Assembly (NCBI GenBank): GCA_011634665.1
Contig: WAEK01000007.1
Location: 2,514,501-2,578,500, forward strand
DNA: 64,000 nt
Direction of reading: 5' to 3'
Origin: Mortierella sp. BCC40632
Taxonomy: Eukaryota; Mortierellomycota; Mortierellomycetes; Mortierellales; Mortierellaceae
Positions 1-10,818 of the stretch are shown here, piece by piece (position 1 is the first letter of the stretch; each line of letters opens with the position of its first letter). Below the pieces are notes generated by a model. It was not told the DNA's origin and searched no databases. It saw only the letters and a program-made list of their open reading frames with translations. The translations under genes and the position numbers were made by a program.

Positions 1-2212
1 CCGAGGCCAATGCCGAGATGATGGGGGGCCCCAAGTAATCTGATTTTTTTTTCATTAGTTGAAGCAGGACTGGATCTCAATGATCTTGAGGACTTCGTGT
101 AATTAAGTCGTTCGATACTCTCTGAAGAGCCAATACAGCCATACACCTTTTTTTATGACGTAGAAAGTCAACTTCGCATCATGTCAAGCAATTCGCGTAG
201 ATCGGTTTTTTTGAGCCCACCTCTAGTGGAAGTATAGATAATGTGCCACATCTCTAGGCCACAATTATTCATGGATGCTGTGGGGTCCGCGAAAGTGATT
301 CGATATCACAACTTGTGTAAAGGATCCTTGGCAAGAGTTCTCCTCAAATTACGAAAGTCTGATTAAGAGACATTATTTTCTTCGACCGTGAATATCCGAG
401 ACCATCCATACTTGGAAGACTTTAAGTCCAGGATGCGAATAAGACCGCAGAAAGAAGCTCATAGGAGTCCCAACCCGATCTCGTTCCAACAAATAACAAC
501 ACCTAGCTCTTCAAATCGGGAAACTACTTATCCTGCAAAAGCATCCTACTATCGCGAGTTTTTCTTTTTTTCCTTTTTCTTTTTTTTTAAATCGACTGAC
601 CTTAATCTAATGCTTATCGAGTGAACAGTAAGCAAAAAGACAGGATCGTTTATTGGAGGGAGGGCTCTCTGCAGAAAACCCGCATACATGCTAGATATAA
701 TTCAAAAGCGACATGGGAACCACAGATCATTTTGAGAAACTGACGCCTACTGCCGGATTTGATGATAGCGGATTCTGGCCTCGGTTCCCTCGTCGATCGA
801 ATTTGTGGATTTGCCAAAACTCTCGGCTCCAATAATTCAGCCAAAGCAATCTCGCATCTGTGAGAGTGACTCTCTCTCCCTTCATCATTTGGAAAGTTGA
901 GATAAGCTTGGGAGCAGTGTGGCGCACGGTTACTTCGCTTGCAATGTTTCACACCTTGGTTGTCTCATGGACATTGTGGCATAATTGGACTTACAAGTAT
1001 CAACATAAGAGTTCGACAGAATAAAGGTGAAAAAGAAGTTAGTGAGAAAGACATGCCTGGACACAATTTACAAAACTATAATACAAGCTAGGTCTGAGGC
1101 GAACAGACATGCCCCTCGGATAAGGCGCTTCATTCGTAGTCAAGTAGTCTCTGCGACACGAGAGGCGCAGTCGAATAGTCCAAGTTGGGTCAAATCTTTT
1201 GCCTAAGTAGGTAATTGTAATCGTAAATCGTCTTGGGAGCAGGACAGGGAGCAGGGGAGGTAATTTAAGGAGATCACCAGCATCGTGGTTAGGGAGACCG
1301 AGGCATCTCTCGCAGTGAAGACATGGTACACACACGAACATCATATAGCTCTTGGATTTCGAGAAACCAGTAACCCCCTCATGTTCAGTACGCTTGGCTG
1401 CCGTTAGGTCAGTTTTCCCTGGCTTAGATCTTCGCTTATACATCCCTCTTTCTCTCTAATCTGGTACTGTACTCCTATCTCAGCCCTCACATCCTTGATC
1501 TATCCTGCCCACTGTCCTTCTCTATCATCTCTCAACCTCCCCCATTTTCCTTATTATATCCCTGTAATCTGTCGTTTCTCTCCTCCCTGTCTCCCTTTGT
1601 CCTCTCACCTACTGTACTCCTGTAGAATCCCTGGCAATCTCTCTGCTTGCAAGCCAGACTAGGCTACACCAAGCTTGAGATGAACACTCTATCCATGGTA
1701 TCCTTTGAAGGAGAAAACAGGGCCGACATCGAAGGATCAAAAAGCAACGTCGCTATGAACACTTGGCTGTTCGACTTGGGATCTATGGTGGGAGGTTCAT
1801 ATCAGAGGAACAGTGCCTTGGGCACGTGTACCCCATAGTACTTACGTTAGATCTAGCTTCCCGTGCGACAGGAAGCGGAATAAAATGCTCAGCGTCCCTG
1901 GACCGAGTATCCAGGCATGTCTTTTTCTCACCGACTCCCTCTCGCTACCTCTCTATTATTGCTATGCTTCCTATGTCGGGGCGTCTCCTCGAGGAAAGCT
2001 CACTCACATCACAGCTGCTACAAGTTAGTCTCCTTTCTGCCACAAATTCCCCGCCTCCTGGCATAAGTAAGAATGGAAGAAAAGATGGTGGTTGGGACAT
2101 GCACCCGCACCCCTGAACTCTGTTGGGGGGGAAATCTCTTCACCTTCGCCCTCGCCTTTGCCTTCACCTTTGCCCTCGCCTTCATAGTCTCAACCGTTTA
2201 CAACCATCTTCA
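1..2212. other. Left-edge stretch with no supported gene
   Basis: Open frames here are short, lack ATG starts or show no recognisable family. A pyrimidine-rich block lies at about 1441-1660. An imperfect repeat of a CTTTGCC/CTTCGCC-like unit lies at 2138-2190. An eleven-codon frame ending in TAA at 36-38 could be the tail of a gene entering from the left, but it is too short to claim. Confidence 0.4.
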
Positions 2213-2220
2213 TATAAAAG
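2213..2220 (+). promoter_or_regulatory. Putative TATA box of the P-loop GTPase gene
   Basis: TATAAAAG lies 317 bases upstream of the ATG at 2537. A canonical donor (GTAAGT at 2459) and an acceptor (CAG ending at about 2530) sit just before that ATG. The transcript may therefore carry a leader intron of roughly 72 bases. A 14-codon upstream ORF starts at about 2263 inside the proposed leader. The box and leader intron are inferred from pattern only. Confidence 0.45.
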
Positions 2221-2536
2221 GGTGTCGTGCCTATCCAGTGTCCTGTACGATACACATCTGATATGCCCCAAACATCCATCCTGCAGCAGCGCTCTTCACG
2301 TTCGTAACATCTACCGCAAATCCCATTTCAAGGACCATTGCGAGGGCCCGTTGCAAGGACCCTCCAAGAGTCATCATAATCTCTCTCTTCTGCTGCTACA
2401 GACGCCTATCAAGAACGCCCACCCCACGTACTCTAGCGCATTCTTGGCCAGGCCCATGTAAGTCTACATGGCTAGACTTGCACGACTATGCTTATGTGTA
2501 GTAATGTATACCCAGTGTTAGACTTCCTCAGAAACA

Positions 2537-3319
2537 ATGGCCATAGATATCGACCAATTTTACGAGTGTGAATACGCCATCTTTCTATGTGGCAATGCTG
2601 GTGTTGGCAAGAGCACACTGTTGAACACGCTTGGTGCAGAGTTTGTAGCTGGATTCTCCTTTGGCGAAGGACTGACGAAGGATGTATCGCACTGCACAGT
2701 CCTCATCGAGAATGACCTTGTTTTGTTAATCGATGCACCTGGGCTGTATGAGGCATCGAAGGAAATCACTCAGCAGAATGCGAAGGAGATTCAAAAGGCG
2801 TTTGGTTTCAACTTGCCATATAAGATTGCATTTGTTGTAACATCCAACGGAGGACGATGGCTGTCACAGGACATTGCGATTATTGACAAAGTGTTGAACT
2901 CCGTCAAGGAATCGGATGAATCTCCAATTGAGAACATACTCATCATCAACCAGATCCAGAGAGAACACTGGGATTATTATATGAACGAGGACATGTTGGA
3001 AATGATGGTACAGAAACTGGCTGCAGCTTCCGAAACTAAGCCAAAGTTCACGACGACTCTATGCCTTCCCTGTATTCCGAACCCATCAGAAAATGAGATG
3101 TTGAGGGAAAAGCTGCTGAGTGCGTTCAAGATGAGACTGCAATATCATATCAAGATTGTCAAGGACATCGAAGCGGACCCGGATGACTTGAAGTTCTACG
3201 AGAAGGTGCTAATCATTATACTCTCCCCGATTTGGGGGCCTATATTTGGAGTGTGCGCGGCATACTCATCCATCAAGAACAAGATTCTTTATGATGACTG
3301 GGAGCCATTTGTTTGCTAA
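2537..3319 (+). CDS. AIG1/septin-like P-loop GTPase domain protein
   Basis: Single-exon gene of 260 residues. A Walker A/G1 loop (GNAGVGKST, residues 19-27) comes almost at the N-terminus. A G2-like threonine follows in LTKDV (about 46-50), and then a G3 DAPG (66-69) on a hydrophobic strand. This order fits the TRAFAC GTPases of the AIG1/GIMAP or septin type, which hydrolyse GTP and often assemble on membranes. The expected G4 NKxD is replaced by NQIQ on the strand ILIINQ, so guanine specificity is uncertain. Near residues 224-245 a hydrophobic stretch (IIILSPIWGPIFGVCAAY) could associate with a membrane, and the protein ends in cysteine. The ATG is the first in frame. Neighbours are transposon remains, typical of expanded, mobile-looking gene families. 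Its function is unknown; the fold call is firm and the subfamily is not. Confidence 0.8.
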   Translation: MAIDIDQFYECEYAIFLCGNAGVGKSTLLNTLGAEFVAGFSFGEGLTKDVSHCTVLIENDLVLLIDAPGLYEASKEITQQNAKEIQKAFGFNLPYKIAFVVTSNGGRWLSQDIAIIDKVLNSVKESDESPIENILIINQIQREHWDYYMNEDMLEMMVQKLAAASETKPKFTTTLCLPCIPNPSENEMLREKLLSAFKMRLQYHIKIVKDIEADPDDLKFYEKVLIIILSPIWGPIFGVCAAYSSIKNKILYDDWEPFVC

Positions 3320-3374
3320 GCTGGTGCAAAACACAGACTGCATCCTCCTTCTCTATCTCGCGGATGGGTCTTGC

Positions 3375-3399
3375 TTTTTTTTTTTTTTTTTTTTTTTTT
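3375..3399 (+). repeat. Poly(T) tract of 25 bases
   Basis: An uninterrupted T run lies 56 bases after the stop codon of the P-loop GTPase gene. The sequence between it and the transposase start at 3616 holds no gene. Confidence 0.95.
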
Positions 3400-3615
3400 G
3401 TCGGGTACTTTATTTAGCCTCGACGATGAGGTGTGCTTGTTATGTGAGCCACTCGAGATTTTTGCATTAGTATAGGATAAGAGTCTACTTAGGAGGGGGC
3501 ATAATTCTAACTCTACATTGCGAGGTATTCAATTTGACCAAACCAATTCAGTGAGTAAAAAAAGTTCTCTTTTTCTGTTCCCACACGTTCTCATGCCCCT
3601 TCTCCATCCAAAGTT

Positions 3616-5095
3616 ATGACCAACAACATTAAGAAAAGAATCCACCTCACTCTTCAACAGAAGATCCAGTTTTAAGAAAAGTTTGATGAATTAAAGGAGT
3701 CAAACTCTTTCAGCTCCGCATCGTCTATCATCAAGCAACTCAATACACCAGATGTTGCACGTAGGATAATTGCTGAACGTGTCAAGTTGACGAAGCAAAC
3801 AGAAGGCGTTCAGTCCTCTGTCCTGGAGAGTGCTACTCGAATGGTCAAGAGACCGATGGCATCCCTAGAAGCAATACTCCTTCAATGGATTGAACAATGT
3901 TATGTCGAGGGTGCCGCGAGCTTTTTAGGATCGTCTAACTTTAGAGATACATTCATATTCTTACTCTCACATTCACAGCCTTTCTTTAGGCATCGCTGTT
4001 ACTGATGCCCACATCCAAGGAACGGCCATTGTAATCTGCCCAGAACTGAAGGAGCTTTACATCCAGAGCCTACCCAGAGAATTCTCATTCACAAATGGGT
4101 GGCTAGATAAGTTTAAGAAAGACTCGGGGTTGAAACAGCACTTCGGACACAGAGAGAGTGGTGGTGTCGACCTCGAAAAGATAAAAGCGCCTCTTGAGTC
4201 AATTCGACAACAACTCCAAGCTTATCCCATTGACAACATATATAACTGCGATGAGACAGGCCTGTACCTTTGGGCCATAGCTAATAAGACCATTCACTCA
4301 GAGAAGACAAAGGGACGGAAAGTTGTAGGTCTGCCCGGGTTACCATTCTTTTTTTGCTCCAATGCGTCGGGGACAGACAAGCGAAAGGTTTTTGTGATGA
4401 GTATGTCTGGTCCTGAGTTCATCCTAAGACCTGTGTACGCTCCTTCATTTTCTCATTTTCTCATTTTCTCATTTTTTTTTTTTTTTTTTTTTAGGCAAGA
4501 CTCGACCTCGATCCCTCTAGAAAAAAGTAAGCTCACCATGATGGACTCAAACTTTGGAGATTCAGGATACATGTATGCTACACTCTTCTATAACTGGCTG
4601 ACACAGTTGGATGAGGATATGAGAAGCCAAACCCGAAGCATTGACTTACTCATTGACAACGCGGGGTGCTAATAGGGAGGTGATGCGATTGGCCAACCAA
4701 CATTAAAATCATAATGCATGGGCTGTAGTCAGTCCCCGAATGCATTCGACACTGTTTTGCACATGTTCTCTCCATTCTCACAGAATACAAGGAGAAGCTG
4801 AAGAGCACTGTGGTCGCGTCAGCCCTTGACTATGTTGAGCAAGTTCAAGAATAGCTCAAGAAAAAGTATTCTGGCATAGATATCACCAAGCAAAAAAAAA
4901 AAAAAAAAAAAAACCATGCAGTCCTAAACTACGTCAAGATGTATGCATCAAGTGGACCTTCTGGCCTTCTCACAGAGTGTATGGACACAGTTCTGTCCAA
5001 GCTCGAATGTTGCCGTGTCTTTGTTAGACGACCAGAATCCGATTTCGAAGAAGAGCAACCATTGTCAACCCCTGTTCCTCAAGATTCTGATTAGT
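3616..5095 (+). pseudogene. Degenerate Tigger/pogo-type (CENP-B-like) DDE transposase
   Basis: From the ATG at 3616 the frame gives MTNNIKKRIHLTLQQKIQF, the opening of a CENP-B-type helix-turn-helix domain. It then hits TAA at 3673 and continues in the same frame to about 3940. Further pieces resemble the second HTH (FTNGWLDKFKKDSG, near 4094-4135) and the DDE catalytic core. The core shows the first Asp in NCDETGLYL (about 4247-4272) and the second in LLIDNAG (about 4650-4670). The core is split by a T-rich insert ending in TTTAG at about 4495, which may be an intron. Downstream, a segment with a stop at about 4851 and an A21-type run (about 4893-4913) precede a last open piece ending in TAG at 5095. 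At least one in-frame stop and the homopolymer insertions make it non-functional. Terminal inverted repeats were not located. Confidence 0.75.
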
Positions 5096-5155
5096 AACGA
5101 CACACTATCGCACACATACTACTGTCCAACTACAGGATACAGGATATGAGAGAAC

Positions 5156-5514
5156 TCACCATTGAGGATTTTTAGAAGTATACATACCAAAGCGTCTCAT
5201 AATCAATGTCACATTGGCGGCGTTGTCAGCGGTGATGGATATTATCTTTTTTTGTAGACCAAACTCTTCGGCGATGGTGAGGAATGAGCTCAGAAGTAAC
5301 TCTGAAGTGCGTGATCTATGGAGTGCTTCGAACCCAATCACGACTTCTCTGTGGATCCAATTTCAGTCTATCCAGCGTGCAATAATACCAAGAAAGGACT
5401 TGAAGTAATCGTCTGTCCAGCCATCCAAGGTCAAGGCAACTTTGGGCACGCTCTTTAGAGTATCGCTGTTGCAAGCTTTGAGTTCTTTATACTCGTCGTT
5501 TATCTAATTACAAT

Positions 5515-5545
<31 letters not shown>

Positions 5546-6272
5546 AAAGAAAACTCTGTTAGTGAGCGCTGTACTCTAATCGACAATAAGCTCTACTGCG
5601 ATGCATCTCGGGTCCAGAGTGATAAAGGTACCTTCCTCCTGAGGGTGTTTTCAGACGGAAGCCGGATAAAAACTTTCGAAGGCGTGCCATTGGCAAGATC
5701 AAGCATGTGCTGGAGACAGGGATTCCTGATCAAGCGAAAAGGTGACTTGCTGGTAATAAAGGACTTGATGTATGCGTCTTCGAAACTCTTTTTGGACCGC
5801 GGATCAGCAGAGCGTTTGATGCCTCTAAGAACCGCGCTGTCCATCGGTCCTTGGCGTGGCTAAAAGGCAGGGTTGCTGAAAATAGTTTAATCCAAGAATG
5901 ATCATCCTGAAGATGCTTAACAATGTTCCCTGTTGACCCATCTTTGTTGCTGTAAATGACTTTGCAGCCTGGATGAAGACTAGTGATTTTGTATGCCTTC
6001 GCACTGCCATCAGTATTCAAGATTGGATCCTTTCTCGCCCAATTGTTAATAAATACCCAACTCCGGGACTTGCCATGAGGCTTTTCTTGTGCGGGACCGT
6101 TGAGTATGGCGAATGTAAGTGTTGACGCGGAACTGGCAGAGTTCGGTGTAAAATAATCCCAAGCATTGGGGAGAGAACCTCTACCTCTCAATTGGTCTCT
6201 CTGTACTTGCTTTCCTTTACCCTTTCCTATTCTTGCGCCCTGGGCCGACAACGCTGGCGAAGGAAGATCCAC
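5156..6272 (-). pseudogene. Degenerate hAT-family transposase with BED-like finger
   Basis: Read leftwards, the N-terminal frame (6272-5730) carries a BED-like element with C, ST.N and HL..DH spacing (around 5900-5960). Its second cysteine of the CxxC pair is missing (CKVI). The frame then shifts, and 5844-5632 continues the hAT consensus through a segment ending LPSENTLRRK. A plausible intron (5504-5631, containing a GAAA/TTTC microsatellite) follows. Next comes the conserved core LTLDGWTDDYFKSFLGIIA, which is interrupted by TGA at about 5364, and then VIGFEALH and ITADNAANVTLIMRRFG. The hAT C-terminal dimerisation region is absent; the Tigger-like relic on the opposite strand abuts there. 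A frameshift, an in-frame stop, the lost zinc ligand and the truncation mark a dead element. Confidence 0.75.
5514..5548. repeat. (GAAA)n tetranucleotide repeat
   Basis: About eight GAAA units lie inside the likely intron of the hAT relic. In the sense of that relic this is a pyrimidine tract about 10 bases before its acceptor. Confidence 0.9.
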
Positions 6273-6689
6273 ACCAGAGATATCGGCGTAGTGCCCGCCA
6301 TCTTCATCGGTGTCGCTCAGCAGCTATTGGAGATGAGAAGAATATTAGACACTTTTCCGAGTTCCTTCAAGTTAAGACAATACTATTTTCTTAGAAGATT
6401 CAAATTTATTACATCATAAAGTGGTGTGGAAGATTGCTGGCTGAACTGGCTCAATGATAGAGTGGAAGCTTGGCTGAGTGCATGACTGTTGTTGTTGGAT
6501 GATAGGCTCGAGAAGTGAATGTTGGTGTTGGAAAAGTAGTGAGTAATTGAACGTTGATGAGAGAGTGACAGAACGAGCCCTTGAATAAATGAATGAGTGA
6601 GTGATGAACGCGTAGAGGAGTTAACAAGGTTTTGTGATCAAAACTGTCGTAAGGAAGGATGCGGAGAGAAGAGTGTCCAAGGCTATTTC

Positions 6690-6723
<34 letters not shown>

Positions 6724-8302
6724 GGATTACAGTACATTAGTCGAGTATTTGGGTATGATACGTTCGTGTCCTTTACATCCGCTGGATTCAAAGCGGTGTA
6801 CTCTAAGATCATTTGATCTTTTTCTGTTCACAGGGACCAAGTTAGCTGCCACCAATATCATTCCTTTCAAGGAACTCTTCAAGGGAGGATATTAGGGAGA
6901 AAGTCTCTTGTCAGTGATATTCTCCTTTCACGACAGGTACTCCGACTCGCTCTGTCTTCTATCGTGTGTATCAACTTCCCTTTGAAAACAATAGAGCTGC
7001 CTCACCAGCACTACCTCTGGACAAATCCAATGTTTAGGTTCTCAAGATCAATGAAAAACATAGAAAAAAAAGGGAAAGGGAAAGGGGAGAGGACTAGAAG
7101 AAAATACTATTAGTCCACGATACCCAGCCCTCAAGTCAAAGTATTATGCAATTGCCCTTTTTGGTCACGATGCAAAACTGAGTATAGTTCCACAACCTTT
7201 CGCTCCAGTCTTCAGTGCATACAATCTAAAGGATGACAAATTTTTATACCGCGCCATATCGGTACCGTTAAAAAAATAAAAAAATAAAAATAACGCCCGA
7301 ACTCTTTCTTGATAAATGTCACGATGGACTCGTCGACTTTGTGATGTCGGTTGAAAGGAGTGGAGACAAAACCTTCAAATGCTTCTCGAGATCCCTGTTG
7401 TTCAGGTTTTAAATAAAGATTTGAGTGTCTGAGAAAAGGGATAATATCACTCCACTTCTCTGATCTCCTCTATAGTAGATCCGCACAAGGCAGGAAAAGG
7501 AACCTTGCAGAATATCAACTATGGCACGGTTGGCACGAGTAGGCATTAGATAGTTTTATCTTTCGGACTGGTGAGGGAATGTTAGAAAGGATATATACTT
7601 CACCTTGAGTAGGGTAATTTACGAAAATAATAGTATATCCATTTCGCCTGACAAATAGGAGCGACTCAGCGCCTTTTGCCCCCTTTAGACAGGGGTTCAC
7701 TAAAGTGGAAAAAACCACTTTCAGCAGGGCTGTTGATTTATGACACTGAAAACCCACTAGTGTCGCATTGCTGAGGTTGAAAAATGAAAAGAAGCCAAAG
7801 GAACCACTGTAACGGTGCACTCTTTGACCCATTGCGATCAGTACTCTACCATTCACCCTCCTCATCCTCCTCATTATCCTCCTCTTCATCCTCCTCCTCC
7901 TCCTCCTCATCGCAAAAAGAGGCTAATGACTTGAGCATGTAGTCATCGCTCATCCTGGAAGACAGCAGCTCTTTTATTTCTAAAGCAAGGTAGTCCAAGT
8001 GAGGTCAGGGGGTACCCAGGCACTGACTGTGCAATGCAGCCTATTCTTAACAGATATATCTTTGGTTTGTATTATGGACAGGGTTTTTTGCTCAGTGCCT
8101 GCTGAGTCTGTCGGAGGATGTGGTCTACCGTACAGTGGACCTATTCACCCGAAGACGAAGAGCTTTGCTTACCGGGTAACTGAGCTCCACTAGCCAGTCA
8201 GAATCGTCTTTTCTCCCTCGAGGAGGCTCTCTGCCTCGATGGATATTTTTTGCTCCAGGCGCTCGCACAGGAAAGGCTCCGGGGTAAGAGATGTGTTCGC
8301 CA
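6273..8302. other. Gene-poor stretch right of the transposon relics
   Basis: It holds T/A homopolymers (about 6690-6723), an A-rich tract near 7265-7295 and a CTC/CTT trinucleotide block at about 7857-7910. Apart from a short acidic orphan frame (7846-8004, minus) I find nothing resembling a gene. Confidence 0.4.
7846..8004 (-). other. Orphan 52-codon acidic open frame, possible gene remnant
   Basis: Between an upstream TGA and a TAG this frame gives a helical leucine-rich piece (YLALEIKELLSSRMSDDYMLKS). A run of Glu/Asp follows, ending in GEW. The first ATG (7953) would leave only about 35 residues. The composition looks like the acidic C-terminus of a nuclear or transposon protein rather than random sequence. 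The Glu run could equally be a translated GAG microsatellite. No family was recognised. Confidence 0.25.
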
Positions 8303-8309
8303 TATAAAA
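8303..8309 (+). promoter_or_regulatory. Putative TATA box of chitin deacetylase gene
   Basis: TATAAAA lies 212 bases upstream of the ATG at 8521. A strongly C/T-rich leader (about 8370-8515) follows, as is common in highly expressed fungal genes. Confidence 0.5.
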
Positions 8310-8520
8310 GGTTCTGCTCTGCCGTTTCTTTGTTCGACACGCACTGGTTTTTTCGTTGTTCACAGAACCACCAAGAGTCCCCTTCCAATACCTGCCCACT
8401 CCCCCCCAACTCACCCGCCCTTTCACGCCTCCCTGACTTCAATCCCTGTCCCCATCCCCTGTCCCTGCTTCCACACTTCATCCCTCTAGAACTCTCCTCT
8501 ATCCCCTAATACCCTTCAAA

Positions 8521-9709
8521 ATGAAAGCCATCACCCTTCTCTCTCTCTCTGCCATCGTTCTCGCCTCTCTCCAGGGAGTCACCCCAGCCCAGGTGACCAA
8601 ATGCACCACGCCTGGCTACGCCGCTTTGACAATTGACGATGGCCCTGGAAACCACGGCGAGAAGCTCTTGGGAATCCTCGCCAGGAAGAACGTTAAGGCT
8701 ACCTTCTATCTCATGTAAGGCACTAGCAGTCTAGTCATGACAGAAAATTCGTACCCTTCAGACCACTAAGTATGTCAAGGGCCATAACTGACTCCACTTC
8801 GCCTCCCATTCCCCCTGTACCTGAATCAGTGGCAACAAGATCAAAGGAAACAGTGCCATTGTGAAGAAGTACTATGATGCTGGCCACATGCTTGCCTCGC
8901 ACACATTTACCCACGACAACCTGGACAAAATGAGTGAAGCGGAGATCAAGACACAGGTTCAAAGCACCTCCGATGCCATTTTCGAGGTAGCCGGCGTCCG
9001 CCCAGCCCATCTTCGTGCTCCCGAGGGTAGATGCGCAGATGCTTGTATGAAGGTTATGGATAGCCTTGGCCTTACCGTTGGTTACTGGACCCTTGATACC
9101 GATGACTGGAGACAAACAAACGGAGGACTTTCGGATGCGGTGAAGGGTGCTGAATCTCTGAAGCCTATCATTAAAGGTGTTGCCGATGGCGACCCCAAGT
9201 CGAGTTCGTTCATCATCCTTCAGCATGAGCTCCTTTCTCACTCGATCGATCCATTGGTCGAGGGTATTATTGATACTGTCCAGAAGGCTGGCTATCAGCT
9301 CGTCACCATGGATGTTTGCACTGGAAAGAGCGCCTACTTGAATGGAGCCCCTCCTGTCACTCCCCCCACCACTGAGCCTGTTCCTCCTACCACTCCCCCA
9401 ACAACCAACCCTGGCACCAACCCCGGCACCAACCCTGGTACTAACCCTGGCACCAACCCTGGTACCAACCCTGGCACCAACCCTGGTACCAACCCTGGCA
9501 CCAACCCTGGCACCAACCCTGGCGGCGCCAACAACAACACCGTCGTTAGCCCACCTTCCGGTTCTGTCACCCAGACTCCCCCTACTGTTACCGGTTCTCC
9601 CTCTAACAACACCGCTGGTAACAAGACCGCCGATAGCGGAGCCGGTGCCCTCAAGGCCGGTGCCTGGGCTATTGGTTTGATGGCCACTCTTGGATATGCG
9701 ATGCTCTAA
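8521..9709 (+). CDS. Chitin deacetylase, secreted and probably GPI-anchored
   Basis: Two exons, 8521-8714 and 8830-9709, encode 357 residues; the intron starts GTAAGG and ends CAG. Residues 1-23 are a signal peptide. The NodB deacetylase fold shows its five motifs. These are TIDDGP with the catalytic and metal Asp (about 39-44), HTFTH (metal-binding His pair), RAPEG, DTDDW and LQH. The enzyme removes acetyl groups from chitin to make chitosan in the cell wall. After the domain comes a Pro/Thr-rich linker with about nine GTNP repeats (9409-9521). An Asn/Ser/Thr-rich stretch and a hydrophobic end (AGAWAIGLMATLGYAML) follow, fitting a GPI signal. The motif 3 tyrosine is replaced by Glu (RAPEG, usually RxPYG), a common variation. 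The family is firm; the exact substrate is inferred. Confidence 0.92.
9409..9521 (+). repeat. 12-bp coding minisatellite, GTNP repeats
   Basis: About nine tandem copies of GGYACYAACCCY encode Gly-Thr-Asn-Pro in the stalk between the deacetylase domain and the anchor signal. Third-position variation among copies shows the array is not freshly expanded. Confidence 0.9.
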
Positions 9710-10382
9710 AAAAGCACTGCCTCCCTCTTTCTCATAGAGTACGTAGTAGAAAATTTAAACTAAAAGCCAAGGAAGTCGACTTATCACCACACTTGAGCCC
9801 ACAAAGGTGTTGTTTTTTTAGGTACTTGAGCCTCTCCCAGGTCATCCACATGCTCCGAGTCCCGAAGCATTCGGTGAATCGATTGGAGGAGGAGGAGAAT
9901 ATTTTCTCTTGAAAGCTCTTTGGAGGAGGGAGGGAGGGGCTTTGCACAAAATGAGCATTTCTACAGTTTTTTTGAGAGTGCTCTGTTTCTGGTGTGAGCA
10001 ACATCTCCCGGGGAAAGCGGAGGGAGAGAGAGAGAAAGAAAGAGAGAGGAAGATGGAGAGAAAGAGTCTTAGATATCCTCGGGAAAAAGAGTCTTGGACG
10101 AGAGAGGAAAAGAATACCTGCGAGTTGGACACTTGCATAAAAAAAAAAGGTTCAATGGTCGCCTGCGTGATTTTTTTTTTTTTTGGTGCTCCCATGAGGA
10201 AGGCGTAAAAAAAAGGCTACTTTTCTGAATCTTGGCATTCACCAAGAACAAGTTGTAGCCGAGGTTGCCCTAAATGTCGTTGCTTGTCGAGATACTACAG
10301 GGTCCTTTTGTGTATACTAGCTACACTTTTCTTTGAACTTGGACCATAAAAAAAAAGGATAGAGGGCAAGAGACTCCACTGT

Positions 10383-10412
10383 TTTGTTTGTTTGTTTGTT
10401 TGTATGTATGTA

Positions 10413-10461
<49 letters not shown>

Positions 10462-10475
10462 TTTTTTTTTTTTTG
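10383..10475 (+). repeat. Compound tetranucleotide array (TTTG)n(TATG)n(TCTG)n + T run
   Basis: Three related tetranucleotides follow one another and end in a T run, suggesting stepwise point mutation followed by slippage. Nothing indicates a coding role. Confidence 0.95.
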
Positions 10476-10764
10476 GTTTTCTGCTTCTTTGTGCCTCTCA
10501 AATCTACTTTCCTTTCATTCCCCGCCTGAGTGCCCTGGGTACCTCTTTTTTCTTTTTTGGAGTCGTATCTTGACTTCTCCTTTTGTGGCGTTGTCTCATT
10601 GTCTGTGCGAAACAGATATCTAATGAGGAGGAGACACGAACAAGGATTTCAGAAGGAAAGAAGATTGGCTTTCGCTTTCTCCGTAATTTTTTTTTTACAG
10701 CATGAGTCCGTTTCTACTTCCTGCATCATCTTCTGCTGGAGATGGTGACCTCTGCCAGTTGAGC

Positions 10765-10818
10765 AAAAAAAAAAAAAAAAAAAAATGAAGGAAGGAAGGA
10801 AGGAAGGAAGGAAGGAAG
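10765..10818 (+). repeat. Poly(A) followed by (GGAA)n
   Basis: About twenty A residues run directly into about eight GGAA units. The frame opening here (10785) is only translated repeat. Confidence 0.95.

Noticed and set aside
1..38. Possible last codons of a gene entering from the left (ending TAA at 36-38)
   Set aside because: Eleven codons cannot support a gene call. An alternative intron at 35-57 gives no better ending.
1039..1443. 134-codon minus-strand frame with two CxxC-like pairs
   Set aside because: The residue spacing matches no zinc-finger family, no splice partner or promoter was found, and the start context is weak.
9334..9687. Two overlapping frames across the GTNP repeat
   Set aside because: They are translated minisatellite in the wrong frame or strand of chitin deacetylase.
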